Shown: one piece after another, positions 41,812-50,210 of the stretch
Position numbering within the stretch: the first letter of the stretch is position 1
Layout of the letters: every line of letters begins with the position of its first letter
Source: an uncultured Clostridia bacterium
GTDB taxonomy: Bacteria > Bacillota > Clostridia > Oscillospirales > CAG-272
Direction: 5' to 3'
DNA length: 64,000 bases
Assembly: GCA_947624995.1 (NCBI GenBank)
Contig: CANQMS010000005.1
Location: 21,755-85,754, forward strand
Made by a program: the position numbers and the translations under genes
The notes under the pieces: generated by a model
What the model was told of the DNA's origin: nothing
Database searches by the model: none
What the model saw: the letters and a program-made list of their open reading frames with translations, nothing else

Positions 41812-41860
41812 GCACGGCGGGGCTCGGGCTGTTTGCTCGGGGACCGCCGTGCGTTTTTTA
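41812..41860 (+). terminator. Terminator after tRNA-Ser
   Basis: Nine-bp arms GCACGGCGG (41812-41820) and CCGCCGTGC (41844-41852) followed by GTTTTTTA. Confidence 0.88.
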
Positions 41861-41906
41861 TCCGAAGGCGTGGCTGCGGACTTTTTGCCGCGGGAAGGAG
41901 CTTTCT

Positions 41907-41975
41907 ATGTGGCTGATCGCTATCATCATTTTTCCGTTTGCGGTTCTGTACTTTCTGCTCAAGAACACTAAATGA
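41907..41975 (+). CDS. 22-residue hydrophobic membrane peptide
   Basis: MWLIAIIIFPFAVLYFLL followed by KNTK: one membrane helix with a basic tail. GGAAGGAG stands 6 bp before the ATG, a very good ribosome site. It lies after the tRNA terminator and before a GC-rich hairpin region with a T-run at about 42050-42060. Such single-helix peptides are real in Firmicutes (type I toxins, membrane-complex modulators), but the role here is unknown. The ribosome site is the main evidence. Confidence 0.55.
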   Translation: MWLIAIIIFPFAVLYFLLKNTK

Positions 41976-42130
41976 GAGCCGCCGGCGCCGGGGAGATCCC
42001 GGCGCGGCGCACGGCTGCGCGGGACGTGCGTGCCCGCCGCTGCCGCGCGCTCTTTTTTTATTTGGTCGGATTATTGCGCCGACTGAGTCCGTTTTTTGCC
42101 GCATATGAATAACATATGGCAATTCACATC

Positions 42131-42159
42131 TTGCAAACGCGGCGCGCGTGTGGTATACT
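42131..42159 (+). promoter_or_regulatory. Sigma-A-type promoter for the M15 peptidase gene
   Basis: TTGCAA at 42131-42136, 17-bp spacer, TATACT at 42154-42159 preceded by TGTGG. Confidence 0.82.
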
Positions 42160-42236
42160 ATACGTTATACTGAAGTACTATGCGGAAAAACGGAAATCCG
42201 CAAAAGAACGGTATTTACTTATGAAAGCGAGGGGTC

Positions 42237-43487
42237 ATGAAAGCCAACGTATTCTGGGCTAAGATGCTGACGGTCATAACAGCCGTCTACCTCTTCCTGC
42301 TGTTTTTTATAATAACTCTTGTCCCGGCAGAGAAGACTCCGATGAACCCGGGGGATGACACGGATATCTACGAACCGCCTCCGCTCGAATCGGGCAAAGT
42401 CCCCGGCGGCGAGAGACCGCCGGCGAACACGGCGGCGCCCGGCGCGGAAACCGCCGGCTCGGCGACGAAGCCGCCGGAGCAGGTCTACATAGACTATTAC
42501 GAGGAGAGCGGAAAGCTTGACCTCCCGGTCGAGGGGGCGAGCGGCTATGCCTCGATCCCGCTCGACATAATGTCCGAGCCTTCGGCGGATTCGCAGAAGA
42601 ACGGCGCGCTCAAGTCCGGCGAATGCTTCAGGATCGCCGAGGAATCCGGCGACTGGTGGCGGATCGTCTCCGAGTCCGCGACGGGGTGGGTCACGCACAG
42701 GTACTGCTACATCAACCTGCCGGACGTCGTCCCCTCCGCGGTGTATTACGATTCGAACGCGACCTCGTCGCTGTTCGTGTCCTCCAGCTACTGGATCGAG
42801 GGGATCACGGCGGAAAAGCTCTATGACGCGTATTCGTACAACGAGCGGCTCGGTCGTGACGAATTCATAATGCCCATACTGTACTCGATGGCGCCGAAGG
42901 TCTGCGCCGCGCAGCACGCCGCGCTCGAGCGCGGGAAGACGCTCGTGATATATGAGGCGTTCCGCCCGCTCGACGTGCAGATGAAGGTCGTCCGCAGCGT
43001 TTCCAAGCTTATGAACGAGGTCCCCGAGGTAAAGGAAGGGATCGCGACGCCGCCGTGGTCGATATCGTGGTTCATCATGGACGGCGTTTCGAACCATCAG
43101 ATGGGATATGCGTTCGACGTTACGCTCGCCGACGTGATACAGACCGGCGTCGAAACGGTCGGAAGCTACAGATACACGCGCGTGCTCGTAAACAAGGAGT
43201 GCCAGATGCAGACGGCGATGCACGAGCTGAGCCGCGCGGCTGTAAGCATGACGCTGCCGGTGAACTCGATGTCCGACACGGCATGGCGCAACACGCCCGT
43301 GGCGCCGACGATGAATGAGCCCGCGCTCCTTCTGCGCGAGATATGCACCGGCGTCGGGCTGACGCCGCTCGCCTCCGAGTGGTGGCACTTCAACGATCTT
43401 GAAAGCGCCGCGAGGATCGCCGGGAGCAAGAACATCGGCGACTACTACATCGACAAGGTGATGAGCATCCCGCCTCCCGGGCGGTGA
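42237..43487 (+). CDS. Membrane-anchored SH3-like / M15 peptidase (VanX/D-Ala-D-Ala dipeptidase-like)
   Basis: Predicted extracytoplasmic wall peptidase, 416 residues. One N-terminal membrane helix (about 8-28), a Pro/Ala-rich linker (about 35-90), an SH3-like domain (about 98-160; WWRIVSESATGWVTHRY) and a C-terminal M15 domain. The zinc and active-site pattern SNHQMGYAFDV near 283 (SxHxxGxAxD) and SEWWHFND near 380 (ExxWH) match VanX/M15D enzymes. FRPLDVQMKV lies between. It would cut a D-Ala-type bond in peptidoglycan. The domain order is unusual for VanX, which is a soluble single domain. ATG has GAGGGG upstream. Confidence 0.88.
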   Translation: MKANVFWAKMLTVITAVYLFLLFFIITLVPAEKTPMNPGDDTDIYEPPPLESGKVPGGERPPANTAAPGAETAGSATKPPEQVYIDYYEESGKLDLPVEGASGYASIPLDIMSEPSADSQKNGALKSGECFRIAEESGDWWRIVSESATGWVTHRYCYINLPDVVPSAVYYDSNATSSLFVSSSYWIEGITAEKLYDAYSYNERLGRDEFIMPILYSMAPKVCAAQHAALERGKTLVIYEAFRPLDVQMKVVRSVSKLMNEVPEVKEGIATPPWSISWFIMDGVSNHQMGYAFDVTLADVIQTGVETVGSYRYTRVLVNKECQMQTAMHELSRAAVSMTLPVNSMSDTAWRNTPVAPTMNEPALLLREICTGVGLTPLASEWWHFNDLESAARIAGSKNIGDYYIDKVMSIPPPGR

Positions 43488-43623
43488 TATGACCCGGCAC
43501 AGGCCGGAAAAATCGACAAAAAGCGTTTTTTTCCCGCTTTTTTGTTGCGTTTACGCGTCATTTGCAGTATATATATGCAGAGGTACGTCAAAATAACAGG
43601 AAAGAGGACGGTTTATACTTGAA
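43488..43623. other. Intergenic region with weak hairpin
   Basis: AAAAAGCG and CGCTTTTTTG arms around a T-run near 43515-43545 could be a weak terminator after the M15 gene. I see no clear promoter for the lipoprotein gene. Confidence 0.45.
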
Positions 43624-44436
43624 ATGAAAACTGATAAGATGAAAATAACGGGAATAATATCGGCGGCGCTGGCTGCCGTCATCACGGCGGCGCTGCTATC
43701 CTCGTGCGGAGACGGGGACGGCAAGGACAGCGGGACCGGAACGGGCGGCGGGACGCCCGAGGAGACCGTCAACATAAACGCGGGCACCGCAGCCCCCGAA
43801 ACGGAAGGGACAACACCCGCGCCGGAGGGTCCGGAGGTCGGGACCTCCGCCGCCGGCACCGAGACGGAACCGAACGTGCCGCAGCAGACGGAGCCGCAGC
43901 AGACGGACGCGCCCGACCCGGGCGTGACAGATTCGCCCGAACCGCCGCAGACGGACAAGACGCCCGTGGACACGGAGGCGAATCAGCCGGGCGGCGACGT
44001 TACGCCTGCCGGGCAGTTTGGGGAGAGCGATCTCTCCGTCGTATACGCGGGCGTGAAGCTGGCTCCGGGCATGGACTTTCTCCCCTACGTCGACGTCATC
44101 GGAGACGCGGAGATCGAGGAAGGACAGGCATGCATCGGCGGCGGATTTGACACGAACTACTACTACGGCGACAAGCTCGCCGTCTACACGATGGCGTCCG
44201 ACGGCAAGCAGATCATATACGACATCTACATAACGGACACCGGATTCACGACATCAAAGGGCGCCGCCATAGGCAAGTCGACGCGCGATGAGGTCAACGC
44301 GATTTACGGGCAGCCGACAACGTCGCGCCCCGCCGCTGACGAATACAGCGTCGGTGGCTCCTCGACGGTCGTGGTGTTCACATACTCCGGCGGTGTGCTC
44401 GAAAGCATAGACTACATGGACTCCACCGTTGCATGA
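43624..44436 (+). CDS. Exported lipoprotein with Thr/Pro-rich linker
   Basis: A 270-residue lipoprotein: signal peptide ending in lipobox LSSC near residue 27, then a Gly/Thr/Pro/Glu-rich low-complexity linker to about 130, then a compact domain (about 135-270) with VVYAGVKLAPG and KSTRDEVNAIYGQP. The domain pattern resembles beta-lactamase-inhibitor-like or BLIP-like folds with a buried Cys, but I cannot assign a family. The ATG at 43624 has GAGGA 14 bp upstream; an ATG five codons later is also possible. It is followed by the repeat/transglutaminase lipoprotein, whose start is inside this gene's end region. Confidence 0.75.
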   Translation: MKTDKMKITGIISAALAAVITAALLSSCGDGDGKDSGTGTGGGTPEETVNINAGTAAPETEGTTPAPEGPEVGTSAAGTETEPNVPQQTEPQQTDAPDPGVTDSPEPPQTDKTPVDTEANQPGGDVTPAGQFGESDLSVVYAGVKLAPGMDFLPYVDVIGDAEIEEGQACIGGGFDTNYYYGDKLAVYTMASDGKQIIYDIYITDTGFTTSKGAAIGKSTRDEVNAIYGQPTTSRPAADEYSVGGSSTVVVFTYSGGVLESIDYMDSTVA

Positions 44437-44461
44437 CATTTTCACGACAGGGGTGAAATTT

Positions 44462-46444
44462 TTGAAGAAAGTACATATTACCGTCTCGGCGGCGATCCTC
44501 TCGGCGCTGCTTCTGACGGCGCCGATCCTGTTCTCCTGCTCGGAGGACCTCAAGGCAGCCGGCGATACGGACGGTCTTTCCGACAGGGTCTCGGAAACCT
44601 TCGGCGCGACCGGCGCCGAGACCGAGGCTCCGACCGGATTTGTCGAGACCGACGGGGTGATGCGGTACTATACGGAGGATGGGAAGTTCCTGTCCGGCTG
44701 GATAACCGTCGGCGGAGACAAGTACTATCAGACCGAAGAAGAGGGAATATATACGGGTGAGCGCACGATCGGCGGCGAGGAATACTGCCTCGCCGAAGAC
44801 GGCAGGCTCGTGACCGGATTTGACGGCGAGGGCAGCGGGCGCGTTTACCGCGACGGGCACGGGTTCCCGGTGACGGGGCTCTTCACGTTCGACGGCGGAA
44901 CTTATCTCGCGTCCGAGGACGGCGAGATCCTGACCGGATTCAGGACGTTCGGCGACAGCTCGTATTTCTTCGGCGAGGACGGGAAAGCGCTCTCGGGGCT
45001 CAGGACCGTCGGGGAGGACATTTACTTCTTCGGCGACGACTTCACGATGCAGACGGGCATCGTTGACGCGGGCGGCAGCAACGGTGAAAGGTACATATTC
45101 GGCGAGGACGGAAAGCGCATGACGGGGCTCGTCTCCTACGGCGGTGAAACGTATCTCACGGACGGCGACGGCATCCTTCTGACCGGATGGCAGCATCTCG
45201 ACGGTGGGACGATGTATTTCGCCGAGAGCGGAGAGCGCCTTTACGGCTGGCTGTCGTTCGGCGACGACACATATTATATAGGCGATGACGGCTCGATGCA
45301 GACGGGTCTTGTGACCGTTGACGGCGCCGTATACTACCTCGGCGACGACGGAATACGGTACGAGGGCTGGCAGACGTTCGGCGGCAACAGGTATCTCTTC
45401 GGCAGCGGCGGCGTCATGCAGATCGGATGGTCGAAATACGACGGCAGAAGGTATTACTTCCGCAGCGACGGCGCCATGATAAAGGGCGACGTTACGATCG
45501 ACGGCGAAAAATACCACTTTGAAGAGGAAGGGTTCCTGCTCGAGGGATGGAGTGACGGCATCTGCTACCGCAACGGCTATCTTGCCGAGGGGCTTCTTGC
45601 CGTGGACGGCGCTTACTACGATTTCAGTGCAGGAAAGCCGCTCACGGGGTGGCGGACAATTGACGGCGCGGAATACTATTTTCGCCCCGATGACGGCAAG
45701 GCTGCTACAGGCTGGGCTACCGTCGACGGGACCGAGAGATACTTTTCTGAAAACGGCAAGGCTGCCGTCGGCTGGACGAACATCGGAGGCGAAAAATACT
45801 GCTTTGAGAGCCGCGGAATACCGTATTCCGGCTGGAAGGATATAGACGGCTTGAGGATGTATTTTTCGGCGCGCGGTAAAATGACTACCGGGTTCACGTA
45901 CATCGACGGGAAGCAATACTATTTCTATCCCGCAAACGGCGACATGGCGAAGCACACGATCATCGACAGCAAGCTGGTGGACAGCGACGGGACGATACCG
46001 TTCGAGAAAGCAACAGCGGAAAATATCTACGACTATGTGTATCTGCTTCTCGACCTCACTACAGGACGCAGCATTAGAGGAATATACGATTATCAGAGAC
46101 AGCATATGCGTTACAGACTGAACGAAAAGCTCGATACTCCCGAGGCGAATGCGGCACGGTTCCTGAATACAGGCATTGGCGCGTGCTGGGACTACGCGTC
46201 TCTTACATACGTGATGGCAAAGGCGCTCGGTTACGACTGCTACATAATCACCGGACCTTCCGTGAATGCGTCGGAGCACAATTGGGCTCTCATCGAGGTC
46301 GAGCCGGGCGTGTGGCGTCACTTTGATGCGGAATGGAAAGATGATGTCTATTGGCTCACTGACGCGGAAATGGATGCGAAAAACGCGTGGGCAGGATATC
46401 TGAGATTCCAGTGGGATCGCTCCGCATATCCGGCAGCGGTATAA
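44462..46444 (+). CDS. Cell-wall-binding-repeat lipoprotein with transglutaminase-like domain
   Basis: Exported surface protein of 660 residues. The signal peptide ends with lipobox LFSC (Cys near 26). Residues about 50-520 are more than twenty glycine/aromatic repeats of the GW..(V/I)xGxxYYxxxxG type, as in choline/cell-wall-binding proteins. The last 140 residues form a transglutaminase-like domain with a Cys-His-Asp triad: GACWDYAS, SEHNWA and HFDAEW. Such domains work as proteases, transglutaminases or crosslinkers at the surface. I place the start at the TTG of 44462, with AGGGGTG 6-7 bp upstream; the frame's earlier TTG lies inside the previous gene and has none. The MBOAT gene follows by 6 bp. 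Confidence 0.87.
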   Translation: MKKVHITVSAAILSALLLTAPILFSCSEDLKAAGDTDGLSDRVSETFGATGAETEAPTGFVETDGVMRYYTEDGKFLSGWITVGGDKYYQTEEEGIYTGERTIGGEEYCLAEDGRLVTGFDGEGSGRVYRDGHGFPVTGLFTFDGGTYLASEDGEILTGFRTFGDSSYFFGEDGKALSGLRTVGEDIYFFGDDFTMQTGIVDAGGSNGERYIFGEDGKRMTGLVSYGGETYLTDGDGILLTGWQHLDGGTMYFAESGERLYGWLSFGDDTYYIGDDGSMQTGLVTVDGAVYYLGDDGIRYEGWQTFGGNRYLFGSGGVMQIGWSKYDGRRYYFRSDGAMIKGDVTIDGEKYHFEEEGFLLEGWSDGICYRNGYLAEGLLAVDGAYYDFSAGKPLTGWRTIDGAEYYFRPDDGKAATGWATVDGTERYFSENGKAAVGWTNIGGEKYCFESRGIPYSGWKDIDGLRMYFSARGKMTTGFTYIDGKQYYFYPANGDMAKHTIIDSKLVDSDGTIPFEKATAENIYDYVYLLLDLTTGRSIRGIYDYQRQHMRYRLNEKLDTPEANAARFLNTGIGACWDYASLTYVMAKALGYDCYIITGPSVNASEHNWALIEVEPGVWRHFDAEWKDDVYWLTDAEMDAKNAWAGYLRFQWDRSAYPAAV

Positions 46445-46450
46445 AATCAT

Positions 46451-47929
46451 ATGAAATTCAGCTCATTTGCGTTTCTTTCGTTTTTCCTGCCCGTGACGCT
46501 CGTTCTGCATACGGTGCTGCCGGGCAAGCGGAGCATGAAGGCGAAAAACGCGCTCCTGATCGCGGCGAGCCTTGTGTTCTATGCGTACGGCGAGATAATT
46601 TACATATTCCTTCTTCTGGCGTCGGTCCTCATGAACTACCTCTTCGGGCTCGCGCTCGGAAGGAAAAAGCTGCGCTCCGTCGTCGCGGCGGCGGTCACCG
46701 TGAACATCGCGATGCTGTTCGTGTTCAAATACGCGGGATTTGCCGCCGGAGCCGTGAATCTGCTCCTGCCGGCGTCCGCGCAGATCCCCGTCCCGGACAT
46801 AAGGCTGCCGATAGGAATATCGTTTTACACGTTTCAGGCGCTCTCGTACGTGATCGACGTCTACCGCGGCGAGGTCGGCGCGCAGAAGAGCTTTCCGGCT
46901 CTGCTTCTGTACATCTCGTTCTTCCCGCAGCTCATAGCCGGACCGATCGTCCGCTACTGCGACATTGAAAAGCAGATCGGCAGCCGTGAGGTGACCGTCG
47001 GCGGCATAAAGCGCGGCAGCTACCGCTTTCTCTGCGGGCTCGGGAAGAAGATCCTGATCTCGGACGCGATGGCGTACGCGGCGGACACCGTCTTCGCCCT
47101 CGGCGGCGCTGAGCTCGGCGCGCTCTCGGCGTGGATCGGCGCCGTCGCCTACGTTTTCCAGATCTATTTCGATTTCTCGGGCTATTCCGATATGGCGATA
47201 GGACTCGGTCGGATGTTCGGCTTCGAGTTCCGCGAAAATTTCAACTACCCTTATACGTCCGTCAGCATACAGGATTTCTGGCGGCGCTGGCACATTTCGC
47301 TCTCGACGTGGTTCCGCGAGTACCTGTATATCCCGCTCGGCGGCAACAGGCGCGGCAAGGCGAGGACGCTGCGCAACAGGTATATAGTCTTTTTGGCGAC
47401 GGGACTGTGGCACGGCGCGAACTGGACCTTCCTTCTCTGGGGGCTCTATCACGGCACGCTGCTCGTCCTCGAATCCGTCGGGGCGATCCCGGCTGCAAAG
47501 GTCGGAAAGCACAAGGAGGGGGAGGCGGAAGAAAAACGCACGCCCGGGCGCGCGCTCTTTCTCGCGGCGTCACGCGCGTACACGTTTTTGGCTGTTCTCT
47601 TCGGCTTTGTCCTCTTCAGGGCGGACTCGCTCCCGCAGGCGGGCGCGTTCTTCGCCGCGATGTTCGGCTTCGGCGTACACGGCGGCGCGGACCTCGTGTC
47701 CGCGGCGCAGTTCCTTTCGCCGTATTACATCTTCATCCTCGCGGCGGCGGTCGTCGGTTCGACTCCGTACCCGAGGAAGCTGTGGCTCCGCATCTGCGGC
47801 GCGGACGGCGGTGTGACGGAGGTCAGGCGCGAGCCTTTGATGATGGCGGCGGGCGCCGCCGTTCTCGTCCTCTGCTTTATGGCGCTCGCTTCGAACAGCT
47901 ACAGCCCGTTCATATATTTCAGATTCTGA
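46451..47929 (+). CDS. MBOAT family O-acyltransferase (AlgI/DltB/PatA-like)
   Basis: Multi-pass membrane enzyme that moves an acyl group, usually acetyl, across the membrane and onto an exported polymer. 492 residues with about eleven helices. The family motifs are clear: PQLIAGPIVRY near 158, YFDFSGYSDMAIGLGRM near 240, the catalytic-site region FWRRWHISLSTWFREYLYIP near 278, and WHGANWTFLLWGLYHG near 320, in which the conserved His is found. The DHHW partner gene follows after 22 bp. With it, and the surface proteins before it, it forms a candidate polymer-modification operon. Confidence 0.93.
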   Translation: MKFSSFAFLSFFLPVTLVLHTVLPGKRSMKAKNALLIAASLVFYAYGEIIYIFLLLASVLMNYLFGLALGRKKLRSVVAAAVTVNIAMLFVFKYAGFAAGAVNLLLPASAQIPVPDIRLPIGISFYTFQALSYVIDVYRGEVGAQKSFPALLLYISFFPQLIAGPIVRYCDIEKQIGSREVTVGGIKRGSYRFLCGLGKKILISDAMAYAADTVFALGGAELGALSAWIGAVAYVFQIYFDFSGYSDMAIGLGRMFGFEFRENFNYPYTSVSIQDFWRRWHISLSTWFREYLYIPLGGNRRGKARTLRNRYIVFLATGLWHGANWTFLLWGLYHGTLLVLESVGAIPAAKVGKHKEGEAEEKRTPGRALFLAASRAYTFLAVLFGFVLFRADSLPQAGAFFAAMFGFGVHGGADLVSAAQFLSPYYIFILAAAVVGSTPYPRKLWLRICGADGGVTEVRREPLMMAAGAAVLVLCFMALASNSYSPFIYFRF

Positions 47930-47951
47930 TGCGGAAGGAGGGATCGAGGCG

Positions 47952-49436
47952 GTGACGGAGGAAAGAAAAACGGAGGACGTCCGGGACGAGCTCGAAAGCG
48001 ATCGCGAACCCGAAAGCGGGATCACGGTCAAAAAAAAGCGCGGCGGCGCGCTTTCCGTGCTGTATGTTATAATATTCATTGTCATGCTCGCGCTCCCCGC
48101 GGTGACGATGCCGCTCTTCCGCGCGGACGGCAGCGCCGAAAAGCGCGACCTTGCAGAGTTCCCGCAGATAAAAACCGAGGACGGCAGCTTCAATTTTGCG
48201 TTCACCGAGGGGCTTGACGCGTACATCGCGGATCACATCGGGTTCCGCAGCGCGCTCGTCCGGGCGAACGGCGTCTGGCAGGCGGCGCTCTTCGGAAAGT
48301 CCGCCGAGGAGGACGTCATCGTCGGCAGCGACGGATGGCTGTTCTATACGGAAACGAAATACGACTACATGAACGTCCCGACGCTGTCCTGGCGCGCGGT
48401 GAACAACATCGCGCGGACGCTCGAGCTGATGCGGGACCGCGCGGAGGCTTCCGGCGCGTCGTTCACGGTGGCGATCGTTCCGAACAAGAATACGGTGTAC
48501 GGCGAGCACATGCCGTATAATTACTTCAAGGCGGGCGAGGAAGGGAACCTCGAGCTGCTCATGCGCGCGCTCGGCGAGCGCGGCGTCACGGCAGCCGATC
48601 TGACAGCCGCGTTCCGCGGCGCGGACGGGGTCCTCTATCAGAAGACGGACAGCCACTGGGATTACAGGGGCGCATTGCTCGGTTACCGCACGATAGCGGA
48701 GGCGGCGGGGTGCCCGCACGAGGAATTCGAGGGGCTCACCTTTGAGCCGCGCGCAGACTGGAGCGGCGACCTTGCCGGGATGCTGTACGCGGACGGCTCA
48801 GCGACGGACGTGCAGTATTATCCCGAGCACGAATTCGGGTACGAGACCGTATCGCACGAAAAGGCGCCGGACGCGATAACGCTGCGGACAAAAAATCCGA
48901 ACGGGAGCGGCAGTCTTGTGATGTACCGCGACTCGTTCTGCAACACGATGCACGTCTACTTCGCCGAGAGCTTTGCCGAGGCGGTGTTCTCGCGCGCGTA
49001 CCCGTACGACACGGGCCTCATCGACAAATACGGTGCGGACGTCTGCGTGCTCGAGATCGTGGAGCGCAATATACCGAACCTCGCAAAGCGCGCGCCCGTC
49101 ATGGAGGCGCCGCGCGTCGTGTTCTCCGCGTCCGCGAAGCACATGGACGGCGTCGTTATCTGCTCCGAGAAAAAGAACGGGTACATACACATCTACGGCT
49201 CCGTGGACCCCGGGTACCTCGGGGATTCGTACCGCGTCTACGTGATGGCGGAGACGGACGGCGGGCAGGCGGTCTATGAAGCCTTTCCCGTGTTCGAGTC
49301 CGAGCTTCTCGGGAGCGAGGCGGTCGGCGACAACGGCTTTTCCGCGTATTTCAAGGAGGAGACGTGGGCGGGCTTTGACACGGTCCGCATCATCGCCGAA
49401 TCTGACGGCGGCTGCTATATCGGCGACCCTTCCTGA
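47952..49436 (+). CDS. DHHW-domain extracytoplasmic protein (AlgX/AlgJ-like, partner of MBOAT)
   Basis: A 494-residue protein with an N-terminal cytoplasmic segment, one membrane helix (about 36-56) and a large outside domain. The DHHW-type motif is DSHWDYRG near 235; the nucleophile Ser is likely in MYRDSFCNTM near 325, as in SGNH-type acetyltransferases. An Asp/His pair typical of the family thus seems present. Start is a GTG at 47952, with GGAGG/GAGG upstream. Such proteins accept acyl groups from MBOAT proteins and transfer them to exported polysaccharide. The polymer is unknown. Confidence 0.87.
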   Translation: MTEERKTEDVRDELESDREPESGITVKKKRGGALSVLYVIIFIVMLALPAVTMPLFRADGSAEKRDLAEFPQIKTEDGSFNFAFTEGLDAYIADHIGFRSALVRANGVWQAALFGKSAEEDVIVGSDGWLFYTETKYDYMNVPTLSWRAVNNIARTLELMRDRAEASGASFTVAIVPNKNTVYGEHMPYNYFKAGEEGNLELLMRALGERGVTAADLTAAFRGADGVLYQKTDSHWDYRGALLGYRTIAEAAGCPHEEFEGLTFEPRADWSGDLAGMLYADGSATDVQYYPEHEFGYETVSHEKAPDAITLRTKNPNGSGSLVMYRDSFCNTMHVYFAESFAEAVFSRAYPYDTGLIDKYGADVCVLEIVERNIPNLAKRAPVMEAPRVVFSASAKHMDGVVICSEKKNGYIHIYGSVDPGYLGDSYRVYVMAETDGGQAVYEAFPVFESELLGSEAVGDNGFSAYFKEETWAGFDTVRIIAESDGGCYIGDPS

Positions 49437-49522
49437 AGATCCGACACTCCGGAGGCGCCGAAGGATTTCCGGGCGAGAGCAAGGTTAGAAAAAAATCATT
49501 GAATTGAGAGGCTGACGCTGTG

Positions 49523-49580
49523 CCTTTGAAACAGGATTGCGGTGGAGAAACTTTTAAAAAAGTTTCTCCACCGCATTTTT
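49523..49580. terminator. Terminator hairpin, dispersed-repeat copy 2
   Basis: Stem 49539-49553 with 49560-49574 (15 bp), preceded by CTTTGAAACAGG and followed by ATTTTTT. The core GGAGAAACTT is shared with the hairpin at 22793. It lies between convergent DHHW and ferredoxin genes. Confidence 0.88.
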
Positions 49581-49597
49581 TACAATTCTATAATATT

Positions 49598-50206
49598 CTA
49601 TAATATTTTCCCGCCGGTCGAGAAGGTGACGACGCGGAACGGGACGCCTGCCGGGCAGGCGGCGCGCGCCGCGCGCTCGAGCCCTCCGCAGCAGGGGACC
49701 TCCATCCTCGCGACGGTCACGCTCTTTATTTCGTGGCGGCTCATGATGTCGGTCAGCTTTTCCGTGTAGTCGACGGGGTCGAGCTTCGGGCAGCCGACGA
49801 GCACCGTGCGCCCGCGCATGAAGTCGCGGTGGAAGGCTGCGTATGCAAACGCGGTGCAGTCCGCGGCGACGAGCAGGTGCGCGCCGTCGAGCGACGGGGA
49901 CAGCGGCGAGACGAGCCTTAACTGGCACGGCCATGACGACAGCTCGGAGCCGGCGCGGCAGGATATTGCCTCCACCTTAGAAGCGGCGACGGCACGCTCA
50001 TCATATGCGGGAGCCTCGCGCTCCTCAAATGTTATCGCCCCGGTCGGGCAGCCGGGCAGGCAGTCGCCGAACCCGTCGCAGAAGTGCTCGCGGACAAGGC
50101 GCGCCTTGCCGTTTATTATTTCTATCGCTCCCTCGTGGCACGCCTCGGCGCAGAGCCCGCAGCCCGTGCAGAGGGAGTCGTTTATTTTGATTATCTTTCT
50201 TATCAT
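49598..50206 (-). CDS. 4Fe-4S ferredoxin-type protein
   Basis: Soluble 202-residue iron-sulfur protein. Two clusters are coded near the N-terminus: CTGCGLCAEAC at about 13-23 and CDGFGDCLPGC at about 43-53, each followed by Pro/Ile or Pro/Thr as in ferredoxins. The rest has a further CPKLD and VPCCGGLERAARAAC motif (about 140-180), suggesting another Cys-bound cofactor and an oxidoreductase-coupled role. Start at the ATG of 50206 with GGGAGG 12 bp upstream. A longer reading frame over the upstream gene is not credible. Similar proteins are often called 'iron-sulfur protein'; electron partner unknown. Confidence 0.88.
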   Translation of the reverse strand: MIRKIIKINDSLCTGCGLCAEACHEGAIEIINGKARLVREHFCDGFGDCLPGCPTGAITFEEREAPAYDERAVAASKVEAISCRAGSELSSWPCQLRLVSPLSPSLDGAHLLVAADCTAFAYAAFHRDFMRGRTVLVGCPKLDPVDYTEKLTDIMSRHEIKSVTVARMEVPCCGGLERAARAACPAGVPFRVVTFSTGGKIL

Positions 50207-50210
50207 GTTA

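Noticed and set aside
42237..43487. VanX-like peptidase plus Ddl as a glycopeptide-resistance cluster
   Set aside because: They lie 20 kb apart, with no VanH/VanS/VanR; the peptidase has a membrane anchor and SH3 domain, and Ddl has the D-Ala-D-Ala Tyr. Ordinary wall metabolism explains both.
44378..46450. A 690-codon open frame on the minus strand opposite the repeat/transglutaminase gene
   Set aside because: It mirrors the periodic, GC-rich repeats of the true gene; it has no ribosome site, no domain and no promoter. The other long antisense frames (e.g. at 954-2213, 3269-4825, 6386-7393) are the same kind of shadow.
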